Counted from the stretch's first letter, positions 18,162 to 28,119 are shown. The stretch: DNA of 53,080 nucleotides from Helicobacter rappini (GCF_900198625.1 NZ_FZPK01000037.1:1-53080); one strand, 5' to 3'. The notes: generated by a model not told the origin, from the sequence alone. Translations and numbers: made by a program.

Positions 18162-19409
18162 ATGCTATCACGCTTTTATGCGATATTAGATTCTATATTT
18201 ACAAAAACTACATTTTTCAACTATCTAAAGGGCATTATGCTATGCTTTGTGCTATTGTGTATGAATCCACTTTTTGCGATAGATGAGATTCCAAGCGATA
18301 TCGCTAATAGTGTTTTAAATAATGATGAAAATGATGAAGCCATAACTTCAACAGATAATACAGAACAAGCAAAGATTCTAAATATCACAACGCTAACAGA
18401 TATAGATAACCTAAGAGAGCAAACCCTATATGTAGGGCAATACATAAGCATTACTTATCGCCTTGTGCTACTAGATGAAGCACGCATTGTTTATACAGAA
18501 TTTAACCCATCGCTTGAAGCACAAGATAAAAGTGCTAAATCCCAAAGTGTGCAACTCATAAAAGAAAGCGAATGGCAAAAAGAAGGCGATTACTACACCG
18601 CGACATATACCTTTAAGATTATAAAGCCAAAGGTAGTTATCCCCTCACTTGTAGTGCATGTGCAAAATAACTATTTGCAAGATTCTATGCAAACAGATTC
18701 TATAGATCTTCAAGCACAAGCCCTAAATAAGACGCAAGGATATAGCGGCGTTGTGGCAAATAGCTTAAAAATCATTGACTATACGCTTGAGAGCTATGAT
18801 GATAATAACAATATGATACTGATTGAATTGGAAGGAAATGGGAGTAATTTAGAAGATTTTAGATTGCCAAATATTAAGGACCAAGAGTTTGGTCAAGGCA
18901 CAAAATTTAGCGATGAAATTGCACGGGTTAATGTGCTTGCTGGGATTCCAAAAGAGCTAGATTCTATTGAGTTTAGCTACTTTGATATTAATAAGCATGA
19001 GTTTATACCACTAAGCATTAAAAATGCGATTAATATAGAATCTTTTGATGATGAGATAAAAGAAGATCTTAATCCAAAAAGCTCATTTCTAAAAATTACA
19101 AACATACTACTCTTTATCATACTTGGAATCTTTTTATTAATCACGCTTATAAAGCGTTCATATTTTGCTGCCATTATCTCATGTTTATTGCTTGGCTTTA
19201 TTGTGTATAGAATCTTTTCAAACACTTATAGCATTAAAACACTGCCAAATGCACGAGTGCTGATACAGCCAACGCATAATTCAACAGAGCTATTTGTCAT
19301 CACAAATCCAACAAAGCTTGAAGCAATAGATAAAAAGAATGACTATTATAAGGTAAATATTGATTCTAAAGTGGGTTGGATTAGCCGTAATGACACAAAT
19401 AAGCGTTAG
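18162..19409 (+). CDS. Membrane protein with C-terminal SH3-like domain
   Basis: The 415-residue protein has an N-terminal signal or anchor helix at about 24-40 (GIMLCFVLLCMNPLFAI). A periplasmic region of about 265 residues follows and has beta alternation reminiscent of BatD-type proteins (LYVGQYISITYRLVLLDEA). Two adjacent membrane helices are at about 306-324 and 328-346. The final 65 residues form a bacterial SH3-like module (ARVLIQPTHNSTELFVI ... YYKVNIDSKVGWISRND), which the topology places in the periplasm, so it may contact peptidoglycan. I do not recognise a named gene. An extended -10 promoter precedes it, and plsC follows by 30 bases, so the pair is probably an operon. Envelope scaffolding is a reasonable guess from layout. 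Confidence 0.75.
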   Translation: MLSRFYAILDSIFTKTTFFNYLKGIMLCFVLLCMNPLFAIDEIPSDIANSVLNNDENDEAITSTDNTEQAKILNITTLTDIDNLREQTLYVGQYISITYRLVLLDEARIVYTEFNPSLEAQDKSAKSQSVQLIKESEWQKEGDYYTATYTFKIIKPKVVIPSLVVHVQNNYLQDSMQTDSIDLQAQALNKTQGYSGVVANSLKIIDYTLESYDDNNNMILIELEGNGSNLEDFRLPNIKDQEFGQGTKFSDEIARVNVLAGIPKELDSIEFSYFDINKHEFIPLSIKNAINIESFDDEIKEDLNPKSSFLKITNILLFIILGIFLLITLIKRSYFAAIISCLLLGFIVYRIFSNTYSIKTLPNARVLIQPTHNSTELFVITNPTKLEAIDKKNDYYKVNIDSKVGWISRNDTNKR

Positions 19410-19439
19410 ATTCTAGAAATTCATATAGAAAGGATAGAT

Positions 19440-20201
19440 ATGGAAAAATTAAGAGGTTATTTTGCCACTTTCACTATAGCACTTGGGCTTGCATGTATTA
19501 TTGTTGGGATTTATTTGTTGAAAAAAAGAGAGAATGGGAGATTAGCACGAAGATATTGTCAATACTTTTTCCCTGCAAATGGGCTAAAAATGGAGAAAGT
19601 AGGGGACTATGACTTAGATGCACAACTTATTGTAGTCAATCATCAAAGCGCATCAGATATTATATGCCTTGAGGGAGATCACCCTTTAAATATTTGCTGG
19701 GTAGCAAAAAAGCAATTGGGCGAACTTCCATATTATGGCTATGCTTTGAAACTACCTGAAATGATACTTATTGATAGAGAAGATAAAAAGGGGATTATCC
19801 AGCTTTTAAAGGAAGCAAAAGATAGACTTAGTCAAAAACGCCCTATTGTTATTTTCCCTGAAGGCACAAGGGGACCGGGAAAAAGGGCGTTTCTACCCTT
19901 TAAACCGGGAGCTAAAATCCTAGCTGAAAAGCTTAATCTAAGGGTGCAACCAATCGTATTTGTAAATACTAGAAAGGTATATGATAGCAATCCAATTAGT
20001 GTAAAATCAAATGTCGCACGAGTGGTATGTATGCCTGCATTTACCCCGGATTTTAATACGAATTGGTATGAAAAGCTTGAAAAAGATATGTTTGAAACTT
20101 ATTGCAAACACTATGATGAGCTAAATCCAAATGAAGCGATAAACGATTCCACAAGCCCATCTCATATAGAATCTTTGGCGACTACCACAGATAAAGCGTA
20201 A
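19440..20201 (+). CDS. plsC: 1-acyl-sn-glycerol-3-phosphate acyltransferase
   Basis: PlsC adds the second acyl chain to lysophosphatidic acid to make phosphatidic acid at the inner membrane. The catalytic NHxxxxD motif is NHQSASD at 67-73. The glycerophosphate-binding motif is FPEGTRG at 139-145. A third block (KLPEMILIDRED) and a hydrophobic N-terminal helix at about 9-27 fit the family. The length of 253 includes a polar, probably disordered tail after residue 225. A ribosome site (AAAGGA) lies before the ATG. It follows the SH3-domain membrane protein gene by 30 bases. Confidence 0.93.
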   Translation: MEKLRGYFATFTIALGLACIIVGIYLLKKRENGRLARRYCQYFFPANGLKMEKVGDYDLDAQLIVVNHQSASDIICLEGDHPLNICWVAKKQLGELPYYGYALKLPEMILIDREDKKGIIQLLKEAKDRLSQKRPIVIFPEGTRGPGKRAFLPFKPGAKILAEKLNLRVQPIVFVNTRKVYDSNPISVKSNVARVVCMPAFTPDFNTNWYEKLEKDMFETYCKHYDELNPNEAINDSTSPSHIESLATTTDKA

Positions 20202-20366
20202 GACAACTAAAATTTAACTTATCAAGGATCAAAAACCCCACAACAAACCGCTATCATTCCTATCATTTAATTTAATTATTGCCTAGTTTATCATTTTATT
20301 CAAGTATTATTTTAATGCTAAAAAGTATTTGAGAAATAAAAATTATACAATCAACAAAGGCGTATT

Positions 20367-22400
20367 ATGAAATTAAATGAAGAGCAATACAAAGCATGTA
20401 ATGCCCCCTTAGGGCATAATCTTGTAATAGCAAGTGCTGGGACAGGCAAAACCTCAACGATTGTAGGACGCATTGCAACCTTAATTGAGCGGAGCATTAA
20501 ACCTCATGAGATTTTACTGCTTACTTTTACAAATAAAGCTTCACATGAAATGATTGAGCGAGTGGGAAAGATATTTGATAAAACATTAGCAAATAAGATT
20601 GAAGCAGGGACATTTCATAGTGTCGCTTATCGCTATCTAAAAGAGCATAAAAAAATCACACTGAAGCAGCCACGAGAGCTAAAGATTCTATTTAAAAGCA
20701 TTTATGATAGACGGCAGTTTAAGTTTGATAAAGCACCCTATTCCTATCAATATCTCTATGATTCCTACTCGCTTTATAAAAACAGCACAATAGATCAAAG
20801 CTATGGAGAATGGCTAAGCAATAAAAACGCAGAACAGATGGATTTTATAGACATTTATGAAGATATTTTTGATGAGTTTCAGAATCTAAAGGCAGAGTAT
20901 GCTTATGCGGATTATAACGACTTATTGCTTTTATATAGAGAAGAGTTAGTGCGATTAAAAGAGAATGGCGAGATACCCTATATTGAAGTACTATGTGATG
21001 AATATCAGGATACTAATCCCTTGCAAGATTCTATCATTCGTGCGATTTCACCACAAAGCCTTTTTTGTGTGGGGGATTATGACCAAAGCATTTATGCGTT
21101 TAATGGGGCAGATATTAGCATTATTACAAACTTTGTGGAGAATTATCCAAATGCAAATGTGTTTTCTTTGAGTAAAAATTATCGCTCAGGCAAACATATC
21201 TTAGACCTTGCAAATAAAGTCATCTCACATAATCCTAGAATCTATCCAAAAAGCCTTGAGGTGATAAAAAGCGGCGTAGCACACCTGCCCTCTGTGCTTG
21301 TGTATGAAGATATGTTTTCACAATATAGTGGTATTGCAAAGCGGATAAAAGAGATACATGAAAGAGAGGGGCTGCCCTATAATGATTTTGCTATTATTTA
21401 TCGTAATAATGTCAGTGCCGATGGTTTGCAAGCAGCATTAAGAGCGCTTCATATTGGTAGCAAGAGAAAGGGGAGTGGGAGCTTTTTTGATTCTAAAGAG
21501 ATTGAGTTTTTACTATGTTTATGCAGTGTGCTTACAAATGAGCGGGATATGATGAGCTATATTCATATATTAAGCCATGCAAAAGGTATTGGGAATAGCA
21601 TTGCAAAAGATATTTTTGAAGCCTTAATCATTCTAGGGCATGGGAATTGTAAAAAGGGTTTATTAACACCAGATAGAACAAAAGAGTGCTATCCAAAAAA
21701 GGCTATAAATAGCGGTTTGGGGCTATTTGATGACTTTTTTCGCCATGAGGAATGCTCTAGATTCAATAACCTTTTACACAAAGATTTTCACTCACACCCG
21801 CTTTTCTCACATCCTAAAATTGAACGAGAAGCAGCCTCGTTTTTTAATGATTTTTTTACTGCTTATAAGGAAAATAATGCTATTTTCACGCCAAGGTCTC
21901 TATTACAAAATCTAATAGAAACACCACTTTATAAAAATTATACAGAATCTCTACTCAAAGATCGCTCAAAAACTAAAGATGGAAAACAAGATGACACACT
22001 CTATGAAGATTCTAAAAAAAGGCTATTATCGCGTCTTAATATCCTGTGTAATATCAGTGAAAACTACTCAAATATTCAGTCATTCTTAAATGCAATGGTG
22101 CTTGGTGGTAGTGATATAAATGAGGAAGATGGGGTAAATCTTTTAAGCGTGCATGCGAGTAAAGGATTGGAGTTTTCATGTGTATTTGTGGTGGATTTAA
22201 TGGATGGTAGATTCCCAAACCATAAGCTTGCAGCAAGAGGTGGAAGCATTGAAGAAGAAAGACGGCTTTTTTATGTAGCTTTAACTAGGGCAAAAGAGTA
22301 TCTCTATCTCTCTTATGCAAAGCAAGATAGCAAAACTTCATATAAGCCATCAGCTTTTTTATTTGAAGGGGGGTTATTAAACAAGCAAGATTTTGCATGA
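20367..22400 (+). CDS. UvrD/Rep-family ATP-dependent DNA helicase
   Basis: This superfamily 1A 3'-5' helicase is for repair or replication restart. The Q-motif Gln7 region leads to Walker A ASAGTGKTS (residues 22-30). Motif II is DEYQDTN, motif III is VGDYDQSIYAFNGAD, motif IV is LSKNYRSGKHI, motif V is LLSVHASKGLEF, and motif VI is EERRLFYVALTRAKEYLYL. All are intact, so the enzyme should be active. At 677 residues it is the size of both Helicobacter paralogues, UvrD and Rep. I cannot tell which this is without alignment, so no symbol is given. It is preceded by 165 bases of AT-rich spacer and followed by a 337-base gap, so it probably forms its own transcription unit. Confidence 0.93.
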   Translation: MKLNEEQYKACNAPLGHNLVIASAGTGKTSTIVGRIATLIERSIKPHEILLLTFTNKASHEMIERVGKIFDKTLANKIEAGTFHSVAYRYLKEHKKITLKQPRELKILFKSIYDRRQFKFDKAPYSYQYLYDSYSLYKNSTIDQSYGEWLSNKNAEQMDFIDIYEDIFDEFQNLKAEYAYADYNDLLLLYREELVRLKENGEIPYIEVLCDEYQDTNPLQDSIIRAISPQSLFCVGDYDQSIYAFNGADISIITNFVENYPNANVFSLSKNYRSGKHILDLANKVISHNPRIYPKSLEVIKSGVAHLPSVLVYEDMFSQYSGIAKRIKEIHEREGLPYNDFAIIYRNNVSADGLQAALRALHIGSKRKGSGSFFDSKEIEFLLCLCSVLTNERDMMSYIHILSHAKGIGNSIAKDIFEALIILGHGNCKKGLLTPDRTKECYPKKAINSGLGLFDDFFRHEECSRFNNLLHKDFHSHPLFSHPKIEREAASFFNDFFTAYKENNAIFTPRSLLQNLIETPLYKNYTESLLKDRSKTKDGKQDDTLYEDSKKRLLSRLNILCNISENYSNIQSFLNAMVLGGSDINEEDGVNLLSVHASKGLEFSCVFVVDLMDGRFPNHKLAARGGSIEEERRLFYVALTRAKEYLYLSYAKQDSKTSYKPSAFLFEGGLLNKQDFA

Positions 22401-22737
22401 ATGCGGTGTTGCTATTTTACTGCGATAACTAGAAGAATTCTCATAATATATTCATTTGTATTGAATAAACAAACACTTTTTAGAATCTTATAATCCAGAT
22501 TCCATGTTGTAGGGCGTAAATGTGGATAATCTGAGTTAGATAGAATGTAGATATATGTATTTTGTCTTACTTAGAATCTAAAATGCATATTTCGTAACTC
22601 TATGTAAAATTATCTTGTAAAAATATTTTGTATTGTATCTTTGGTTATGCTAGTCTTATACAATAACGCTTGCAAAGGCTATCACTATGACTTAGATTTG
22701 TTGTAAATAGCCCGTATTCTAGGTTGAAAGGAACTTT
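22401..22737. other. Intergenic region upstream of the YeiH transporter gene
   Basis: These 337 bases hold no credible gene. A TATACAAT at 22657-22664 could be a -10 box for the transporter gene, giving a leader of about 70 bases. No inverted repeat or terminator of note follows the helicase gene. AGAATCT-type words are present. Confidence 0.4.
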
Positions 22738-23757
22738 ATGCAAGTAAACATTGCAAAAAATTACATTTTAGGCGTCGTGGCAGTAGCCTTGCTTGCTTTC
22801 TTAAGCATTACTATTGTTAGAATCCCCTCCATTGCCGCCCTTTCTCTTTCACCACTTATTATTGGAATCTTGCTTGGGGTTTTACTCTCATTTGTTTATC
22901 ACAAAAAACAAGATTCTATTGGGCTTGGCGTAACTTTTAGTGCAAAAAAGATACTTCGATTTGGAATTATCCTGTATGGCTTTAATGTCTCAATAGCAGA
23001 GATTGGAGAAGTAGGCTTTATCGGCATTGCAGCGTGTGTGTTTGTCGTGGTTTGTATCATGGGGCTTGGTGTGTGGATTGGCATAAAGTGGCTGAAGCTT
23101 GATAGAGATATTGCGATTTTAGTTAGTGGTGGTAGTGCGATTTGTGGGGCAGCGGCAATCCTTGCTTTAGAATCTTCTTTGAAATCAGAAGCCTATAAGG
23201 GCGTTATCGCCGTTGGCACTGTGGTAATCTTTGGTTTAATCGCGATGTTTGCCTATCCCATTTTGTATGCAAGCGGCATTATCCCATTCACACACACGCA
23301 AGAGGGGCTATACATCGGCTTAACCCTGCATGAAGTCGCAAATGTCGTTGGTGCTGGTGGGGCTATCAGTGATGAATGCGCAAACTTCGCCCTTATCACA
23401 AAAATGATACGCGTAATATTGCTTATACCCCTGCTTTTAATTGTCCCTATGCTATGCAGTAAAACTCAAGATGGTGGTGGTAAGAAGCTACATATCCCAT
23501 GGTTTGCGTTTGGATTTTTGGGTGTGGTTATCTTGCATTCTTATGTGGATTTTTCGGATAATATTGTTATGGCGTGTAAGTTTGTATCGGCATTTTGTCT
23601 CACTATGGCTATGAGTGCTTTGGGTTTGCAGATTGATTTTAAGAAGTTTAAATCCGCTGGTGGTGGGGCATTCATGCTTGCTTTTATACTATTTATTCTG
23701 CTTTGTATTGGCGGCTTTTTTCTTGTGTATGGGCTAACAAAACTTGGGTATTTTTAG
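22738..23757 (+). CDS. YeiH/UPF0324 family putative sulfate exporter
   Basis: The 339-residue integral membrane protein has about ten hydrophobic helices. Characteristic blocks of the YeiH/PSE family are seen: LRFGIILYGFNVSIAEIG, the Ser-Gly-rich DIAILVSGGSAICGAAAI, and LTLHEVANVVGAGGAISDE. A member of the family in other bacteria has been linked to sulfonate or sulfate export, but the substrate here is not known. A good AAAGGAA ribosome site precedes the ATG. It stands alone between an upstream helicase and a convergent oxidoreductase gene. No LysR regulator, often beside yeiH in gammaproteobacteria, is next to it. Confidence 0.88.
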   Translation: MQVNIAKNYILGVVAVALLAFLSITIVRIPSIAALSLSPLIIGILLGVLLSFVYHKKQDSIGLGVTFSAKKILRFGIILYGFNVSIAEIGEVGFIGIAACVFVVVCIMGLGVWIGIKWLKLDRDIAILVSGGSAICGAAAILALESSLKSEAYKGVIAVGTVVIFGLIAMFAYPILYASGIIPFTHTQEGLYIGLTLHEVANVVGAGGAISDECANFALITKMIRVILLIPLLLIVPMLCSKTQDGGGKKLHIPWFAFGFLGVVILHSYVDFSDNIVMACKFVSAFCLTMAMSALGLQIDFKKFKSAGGGAFMLAFILFILLCIGGFFLVYGLTKLGYF

Positions 23758-24038
23758 ATTCCAAATTTTTATGTTTGCATTGTTGGACTCTATATTTTAA
23801 AATGTTTGTTGGGATAATAGACAAGTTTCCCAATCAATACACAAAAACCTATCGTATTACTTTGGTTATGGGAATGATGGGGATACAAGAAAACTTTGAA
23901 AACTTTACATAAAAATGAAAAAATGTAAATTTTGTAAAGGCTGTTGATGAGTTAAGAGATTGGCATAATCATCGGTAGTTTAGCAGCAGAAAAATATCTA
24001 CCCTTTATCCTCTCATCTAACACATATTATTATTTCTA

Positions 24039-24995
24039 CTATTTTTGTAATCTTTTCGAAATCTCTGTTGCAATGGTATAAGCATCATTCATAGCTAGGG
24101 CAATAGAGCCGCCATTTTTGAAGAGAATATCACCGACTACAAAGAGATTAGCAATATTGCTTTCTTTGACTTCATTGCATTGTGCTACGCCATTAGAATC
24201 AAGCTCTATACCGCATTTCTTTAGAAAATCCACAGGCACAACGCCACCAATAGCATACACAATCCTATCAAAAATACCCGTGCTATTATCACTAAAAGTT
24301 ACTTCTAGCCTAGAATCTTTATCGCTAACTGCAATAATATCAATGCCAAACTTTGATATTAAGCCATTTTGCAAACTCTTTTCAAGCTCTCTTGCATTCT
24401 CATCATTAATGCGATTAAATTCCTTACGGCGATAGTTTAGCGTTGTTTTTGTCATCGCATTTAGGGCAATGGCGTATTCAACCGCCGAGTTACCACCGCC
24501 AACGACTAAGATCTCTTCACCTGCCACACAATCATTGACATTGAAGTTAATCTTTTTACGCAAACTTGTAGGCAGTGGATAGCTCGGCTTATTTGGCTTA
24601 CCCATTTTTCCGATACCAATAATCACATGCTTTGCGTGAAATTCCACATTATTTGTAGTCCTTACGATAAATATAGAATCTTTTTTGCTGACATTATCGA
24701 CTTCGTGTTGCAGTTTTATCTCAACGCTATTTTCATCTAAAAGTTTTGAAAAAAGATCTAGTGTGCTTTCCTTATTACCATCGCTAAAGGGTATATGCCC
24801 AGCAAGTGTTACCACCTGCCCCTTATAATCCTTATCAACCCGCTTTCCATCTTTGTAATACTCGCGTATCATCGCAGAAATATTATCTGTTTTCTCAAGC
24901 AACACAATATTTTCAATACCCATCTTTTTACACTCAATCGCACTTGCGATACCACCGGGTCCAGCCCCAACTATTACAACATCATAAATTTTCAT
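24039..24995 (-). CDS. FAD/NAD(P)H-dependent oxidoreductase, FqrB-like
   Basis: This two-dinucleotide-fold flavoprotein has 318 residues. The FAD-binding GAGPGG is at 10-15 (VVIVGAGPGGIASAI). The NAD(P)-binding motif VVGGGNSAVEYAIAL follows near 163-178. The second FAD motif is NLFVVGDILFKNGG. It has no Cys-x-x-Cys redox pair, so it is not a classical thioredoxin reductase. In Helicobacter the cysteine-free relative FqrB passes electrons between flavodoxin and NADP and supports pyruvate oxidation. From memory that gene (HP1164) also lies beside ccoS, which supports the same identity here. It overlaps the ccoS stop by 14 bases. Other YpdA-like or ferredoxin-NADP reductases cannot be excluded. 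Confidence 0.82.
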   Translation of the reverse strand: MKIYDVVIVGAGPGGIASAIECKKMGIENIVLLEKTDNISAMIREYYKDGKRVDKDYKGQVVTLAGHIPFSDGNKESTLDLFSKLLDENSVEIKLQHEVDNVSKKDSIFIVRTTNNVEFHAKHVIIGIGKMGKPNKPSYPLPTSLRKKINFNVNDCVAGEEILVVGGGNSAVEYAIALNAMTKTTLNYRRKEFNRINDENARELEKSLQNGLISKFGIDIIAVSDKDSRLEVTFSDNSTGIFDRIVYAIGGVVPVDFLKKCGIELDSNGVAQCNEVKESNIANLFVVGDILFKNGGSIALAMNDAYTIATEISKRLQK

Positions 24996-25185
24996 GTTTT
25001 TTATCCTTTTTATCTTGTTTTGCCATGTTATTTAGGTCGCTAACATTATCAAAAAGCACACCACGCATCATTTTTTCTTTATCATCAAACTGCCCACTTC
25101 TTAGCCCCCATAAAAAAGCAATTAAGCCTAAAAATCCCATACATAGTGATACGCCAAGCATCAGCATGACAACCCAACTACTCAT
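24982..25185 (-). CDS. ccoS: cbb3-type cytochrome oxidase assembly protein CcoS
   Basis: CcoS is a small membrane protein needed to insert cofactors into cbb3 cytochrome oxidase, the terminal oxidase of microaerophiles. The 67-residue product starts MSSWVVMLMLGVSLCMGFLG. It has one membrane helix at about 5-24, then the CcoS pattern AFLWGLRSGQFDD and the conserved MRGVLFD stretch, ending in a Lys-rich tail. The start at 25185 is chosen because GGGAG lies five bases upstream. An in-frame upstream ATG at 25233 would add a poor leader. It is coupled to the FqrB-like gene by a 14-base overlap. Confidence 0.85.
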   Translation of the reverse strand: MSSWVVMLMLGVSLCMGFLGLIAFLWGLRSGQFDDKEKMMRGVLFDNVSDLNNMAKQDKKDKKHENL

Positions 25186-25427
25186 AGAATCTCCCTTTTG
25201 TAAAACAATGTGAAGCACGATTATAACGAACATTTTTTAAGAAAATTATAATCATTATGTTTTTATATACCAAATGGTAACTATATGCAATAAAATATGT
25301 TTCTTTTAAACTCACTTGTAAAATTATAGAATCTCAATAACACTAGATTCTGACCTAAAGATATGACTACGCAAGTCCTTTATATTTTTATTATCATAAA
25401 TTTTTGATACACGCTTCTAAACCACTT

Positions 25428-26624
25428 TTACATAAAATCCTGCACAATAAGCCCAATATTTACACCCAGAATCTCTTTTTGCAGTAAATCTCCATATAAT
25501 GCTTTTGCTCCATTGACTAAATCAGGGCTACTTACACCATGTGCGATAGAAATTCTTGCTTCAAGAAAGGCGGTTAATTTATCGCAAAATTTTAGCAATT
25601 CTCCGCATACAGGCATGTATTTATCGTGATTAAATTGAATCAATAGCTGATTTATATCACTAGCAAATACCACTTTATTATGTTCTTTATAGCGATTTGC
25701 AAACTCATCTTCAGTCCAATAGATAAGGTCATTGCGGATAAAATGCGGGAGTTTGCTTAGAATCTTTGCCTCCATTTCTTCTTTTTCAATACCTTTAATA
25801 AAAGAGTCAAGCCCTTTTACAGACCGCTTTATCGGCGAGATAATATCCCTTGTCAAAACTTCAGGCAAATCATGGAAAAGCCCACCAAAAAAGTGATTTA
25901 TCTGCATTTTCTCACATACATTAAGATTCACACTCAAAAGATACGCACAGATTGCCACCATTAGCATGTGTCCTAAGACTGAAGTCTGCGGGATACGCGG
26001 TGTTTGACTCCATCTCTTTTGGAATCTAAGCTCTGCAAACATGCCAACAAGCTCTTTTATATCTTGATAGAGATAGAGATTTTTCATACCGACTAAATCA
26101 TAAAAGCCCTCTGTTTGGGAATCTATAATTGCCTTAATATTCTCAATATCATAGAGTTTTGGATTAAAATGATAGATAATATCAAACTCCCATTTAGACG
26201 CATAAAAATGCGCTGCTTGTAAAATCTTTGTCTCTAAATCATCATTTTTTTCAGCAAGATAACTCTGCATTGAGTGAAAAAAGTCAAAACCCTGCAATTC
26301 ATTTGCAAGGCTTTGTGCTACAAATGCTGCTAACTCTTTGCCATGCGCACTCTTTAGCTTATGAAATACAGGTGGTTTAATATCTGTTAGCACAATGCGT
26401 TCAAAAAACTCAAATAAAAATTGTCGTATTAGCTTTGTGTAATTAATACTTCTGCCTTCATTTTCTTCATACTTTGCAAAGATATAGGCAAGGATTACCT
26501 TATGTGCTTGTTTATCTAGCTCTACAAAGTCAAGCGGCACGGCTTTATCATTCCACCTTCTAATAGATGCACTTGTAAAAATTCTCTCTAAAAGCTTTTT
26601 ATTTAAATGTGAAGTCTGCTGCAT
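25428..26624 (-). CDS. HD-domain hydrolase (YfbR-like)
   Basis: The 398-residue cytoplasmic protein carries an HD-type metal phosphohydrolase domain in its second half. The ligands are a first His in SVLGHMLMVAIC, the diagnostic HDLPE (His-Asp) in FGGLFHDLPEVLTRDIISPIK, and a late Asp in FASDINQLLIQF. The sequence HDxxEvltrDiisPiK is the pattern of YfbR-type 5'-nucleotidases and related HD proteins. The N-terminal half (about 1-200) is helical and not recognised. A nucleotide or dNTP phosphatase role is inferred from the motif. It follows the hypothetical gene at 26634 by nine bases, so the two form an operon. Confidence 0.82.
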   Translation of the reverse strand: MQQTSHLNKKLLERIFTSASIRRWNDKAVPLDFVELDKQAHKVILAYIFAKYEENEGRSINYTKLIRQFLFEFFERIVLTDIKPPVFHKLKSAHGKELAAFVAQSLANELQGFDFFHSMQSYLAEKNDDLETKILQAAHFYASKWEFDIIYHFNPKLYDIENIKAIIDSQTEGFYDLVGMKNLYLYQDIKELVGMFAELRFQKRWSQTPRIPQTSVLGHMLMVAICAYLLSVNLNVCEKMQINHFFGGLFHDLPEVLTRDIISPIKRSVKGLDSFIKGIEKEEMEAKILSKLPHFIRNDLIYWTEDEFANRYKEHNKVVFASDINQLLIQFNHDKYMPVCGELLKFCDKLTAFLEARISIAHGVSSPDLVNGAKALYGDLLQKEILGVNIGLIVQDFM

Positions 26625-26633
26625 AAAAATCCT

Positions 26634-27638
26634 TTATAGAAAATCCCTTAATTTCTGCTTATTAAAATCCGGATAATCCATAATTGATAATGGAATCTGT
26701 GCGGCAAACTTTGTCTCTGTATTAAATATAATAGGAAAAAGATAGTTGATTTCTGAAGATTCTAAAGGGCTATTTAAATCAAGCGGACAATACACAAGCA
26801 ACTTGCTTTTTTTTGTGATATGTAAAATAAGCGTTAAATACTCTGGTATCATAAAGGAATAATCGCGTAATTTATAAGGATTCACAAGGGCTAATACCAT
26901 AGGCTCACTCTCTTTTGCTTTTTCTTTTGTTTGTGTTGTCTCTCTATCTTGTTTTATCTGCATGGGTGCGATGAGATTTTTTAGGCTATCTAAATTTGAG
27001 TTTAGAGCTAGTTTATCTTCTAGTAAGCAATTTTTTTGCTCTCGCAAGGCAGCTGCATTAAAGAAATCATCATTATGCTGTGTTGTATTATTATGCTTTG
27101 CTTTTAGATGCTTTGATAGTATTTGTGTGTTTTGCTTTTGTGTGTGTAAAATAGCGTCATTAATATCTTTTTGTGTGGTTTGCACATTTGCTTTTTGATT
27201 GTATTTTTTTATGGCTTCATCATCTGCATAGTTCATTGATAAACTTTTTTTGCTTAAAAGATTCAATCCTTTCACATGAGAAGCAAATAGCCCTTGATTT
27301 TGCTCACCGCTTGTATTAGTCTGTGGATAAAGCATTTTTGCAAACACAGAATCTATTTTCTCTAAGATGACTTCATGATTATCTTGACAAATCACTCTGT
27401 GTGCGTTATTGATATTTGATTTTAAAAGATATTTGTTCTTCATATAAGTTCCATATATGCGTTTTATCAACATGCAGTAAAGCAAAATGTGTGCCTTATG
27501 TGTAAAGTTTCCGTGTTTCTTGTGGTCTAAAAATATTGCTTTAACAAGTTGTATTAAATCTAAGTGATGAGCGTATTGAGTGAAAGATAGGGTAAAAAAT
27601 ACCAAAACCTCTAAAATAGATAAATTACCACAGGGCAT
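26634..27638 (-). CDS. Hypothetical protein upstream of the HD hydrolase
   Basis: I do not recognise this protein. From the ATG at 27638 it would be 334 residues. An internal ATG at 27443 (MKNKYLLKSNINNAHRVI, 269 residues) has a GGAA five bases upstream and may be the real start. The 65 upstream codons are open but His- and Cys-rich and lack a ribosome site. The middle (about 110-245) is Gln/Asn/Lys-rich and probably disordered. The C-terminal 80 residues look folded and beta-rich (LTLILHITKKSKLLVYCPLD). There is no signal peptide. It is translated just before the HD protein (nine-base gap), so it may act with it. The role is unknown. Confidence 0.6.
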   Translation of the reverse strand: MPCGNLSILEVLVFFTLSFTQYAHHLDLIQLVKAIFLDHKKHGNFTHKAHILLYCMLIKRIYGTYMKNKYLLKSNINNAHRVICQDNHEVILEKIDSVFAKMLYPQTNTSGEQNQGLFASHVKGLNLLSKKSLSMNYADDEAIKKYNQKANVQTTQKDINDAILHTQKQNTQILSKHLKAKHNNTTQHNDDFFNAAALREQKNCLLEDKLALNSNLDSLKNLIAPMQIKQDRETTQTKEKAKESEPMVLALVNPYKLRDYSFMIPEYLTLILHITKKSKLLVYCPLDLNSPLESSEINYLFPIIFNTETKFAAQIPLSIMDYPDFNKQKLRDFL

Positions 27639-27879
27639 TGCAATTGCACTTTTCCTGCGTTTTTTTATTTCATCTTTATGTCAATGGGACAAAAATTGAA
27701 ACTTATGATAAAGATAAAATTCCTAGAAATAATAATGAGTGGCAATACAAATAGAGTCATAATCACGCAAACAAACGACAAGATAGCACAATTTGATCAA
27801 ACAAAATATGCACTTTGCATAAGCTATGGCTATTAAGATGTTGCATCATCTCATGAAAATTTTACCACGAAGATTCTTA

Positions 27880-28119
27880 TTACTCCGTTTTTCCAATGTA
27901 AATTTTAACATCAAGGGTATTATCCCTATGTGCTGTTGCATTGACTACGATATGTGGTGTTTTGGCATATTGTTTCATGAGGTTTGCAATATCTTTTTTG
28001 AGATTATCAAGATAGGTAATCTGCAAACCTCTTTCATTCATTAACACATTATTTAGTCTATTTTTTGCAAGTGTGGCGGTGCCACTACTTTCACTTTTGT
28101 TTCTAAAAAGAAATAACAT
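27880..28119 (-). CDS. minE: Cell division topological specificity factor MinE
   Basis: MinE drives the pole-to-pole oscillation of MinD and so places the division site at mid-cell. The 79-residue product has the N-terminal membrane-targeting segment (MLFLFRNK) and the anti-MinCD helix region that converts to a strand (ATLAKNRLNNVLMNERG). The C-terminal dimerisation domain contains LKKDIANLMKQY and ends LDVKIYIGK. It starts nine bases after the minD stop on the same strand. No minC is adjacent, as in other Helicobacter. Confidence 0.93.
   Translation of the reverse strand: MLFLFRNKSESSGTATLAKNRLNNVLMNERGLQITYLDNLKKDIANLMKQYAKTPHIVVNATAHRDNTLDVKIYIGKTE

Noticed and set aside
23758-24038. Possible decayed gene after the YeiH transporter (open text NQYTKTYRITLVMGMMGIQ)
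   Set aside because: Short, no start or ribosome site, and no recognisable family. Not strong enough to call.
24039-24995. Thioredoxin reductase (trxB)
   Set aside because: The two dinucleotide-binding motifs are present but the redox Cys-x-x-Cys pair is absent.
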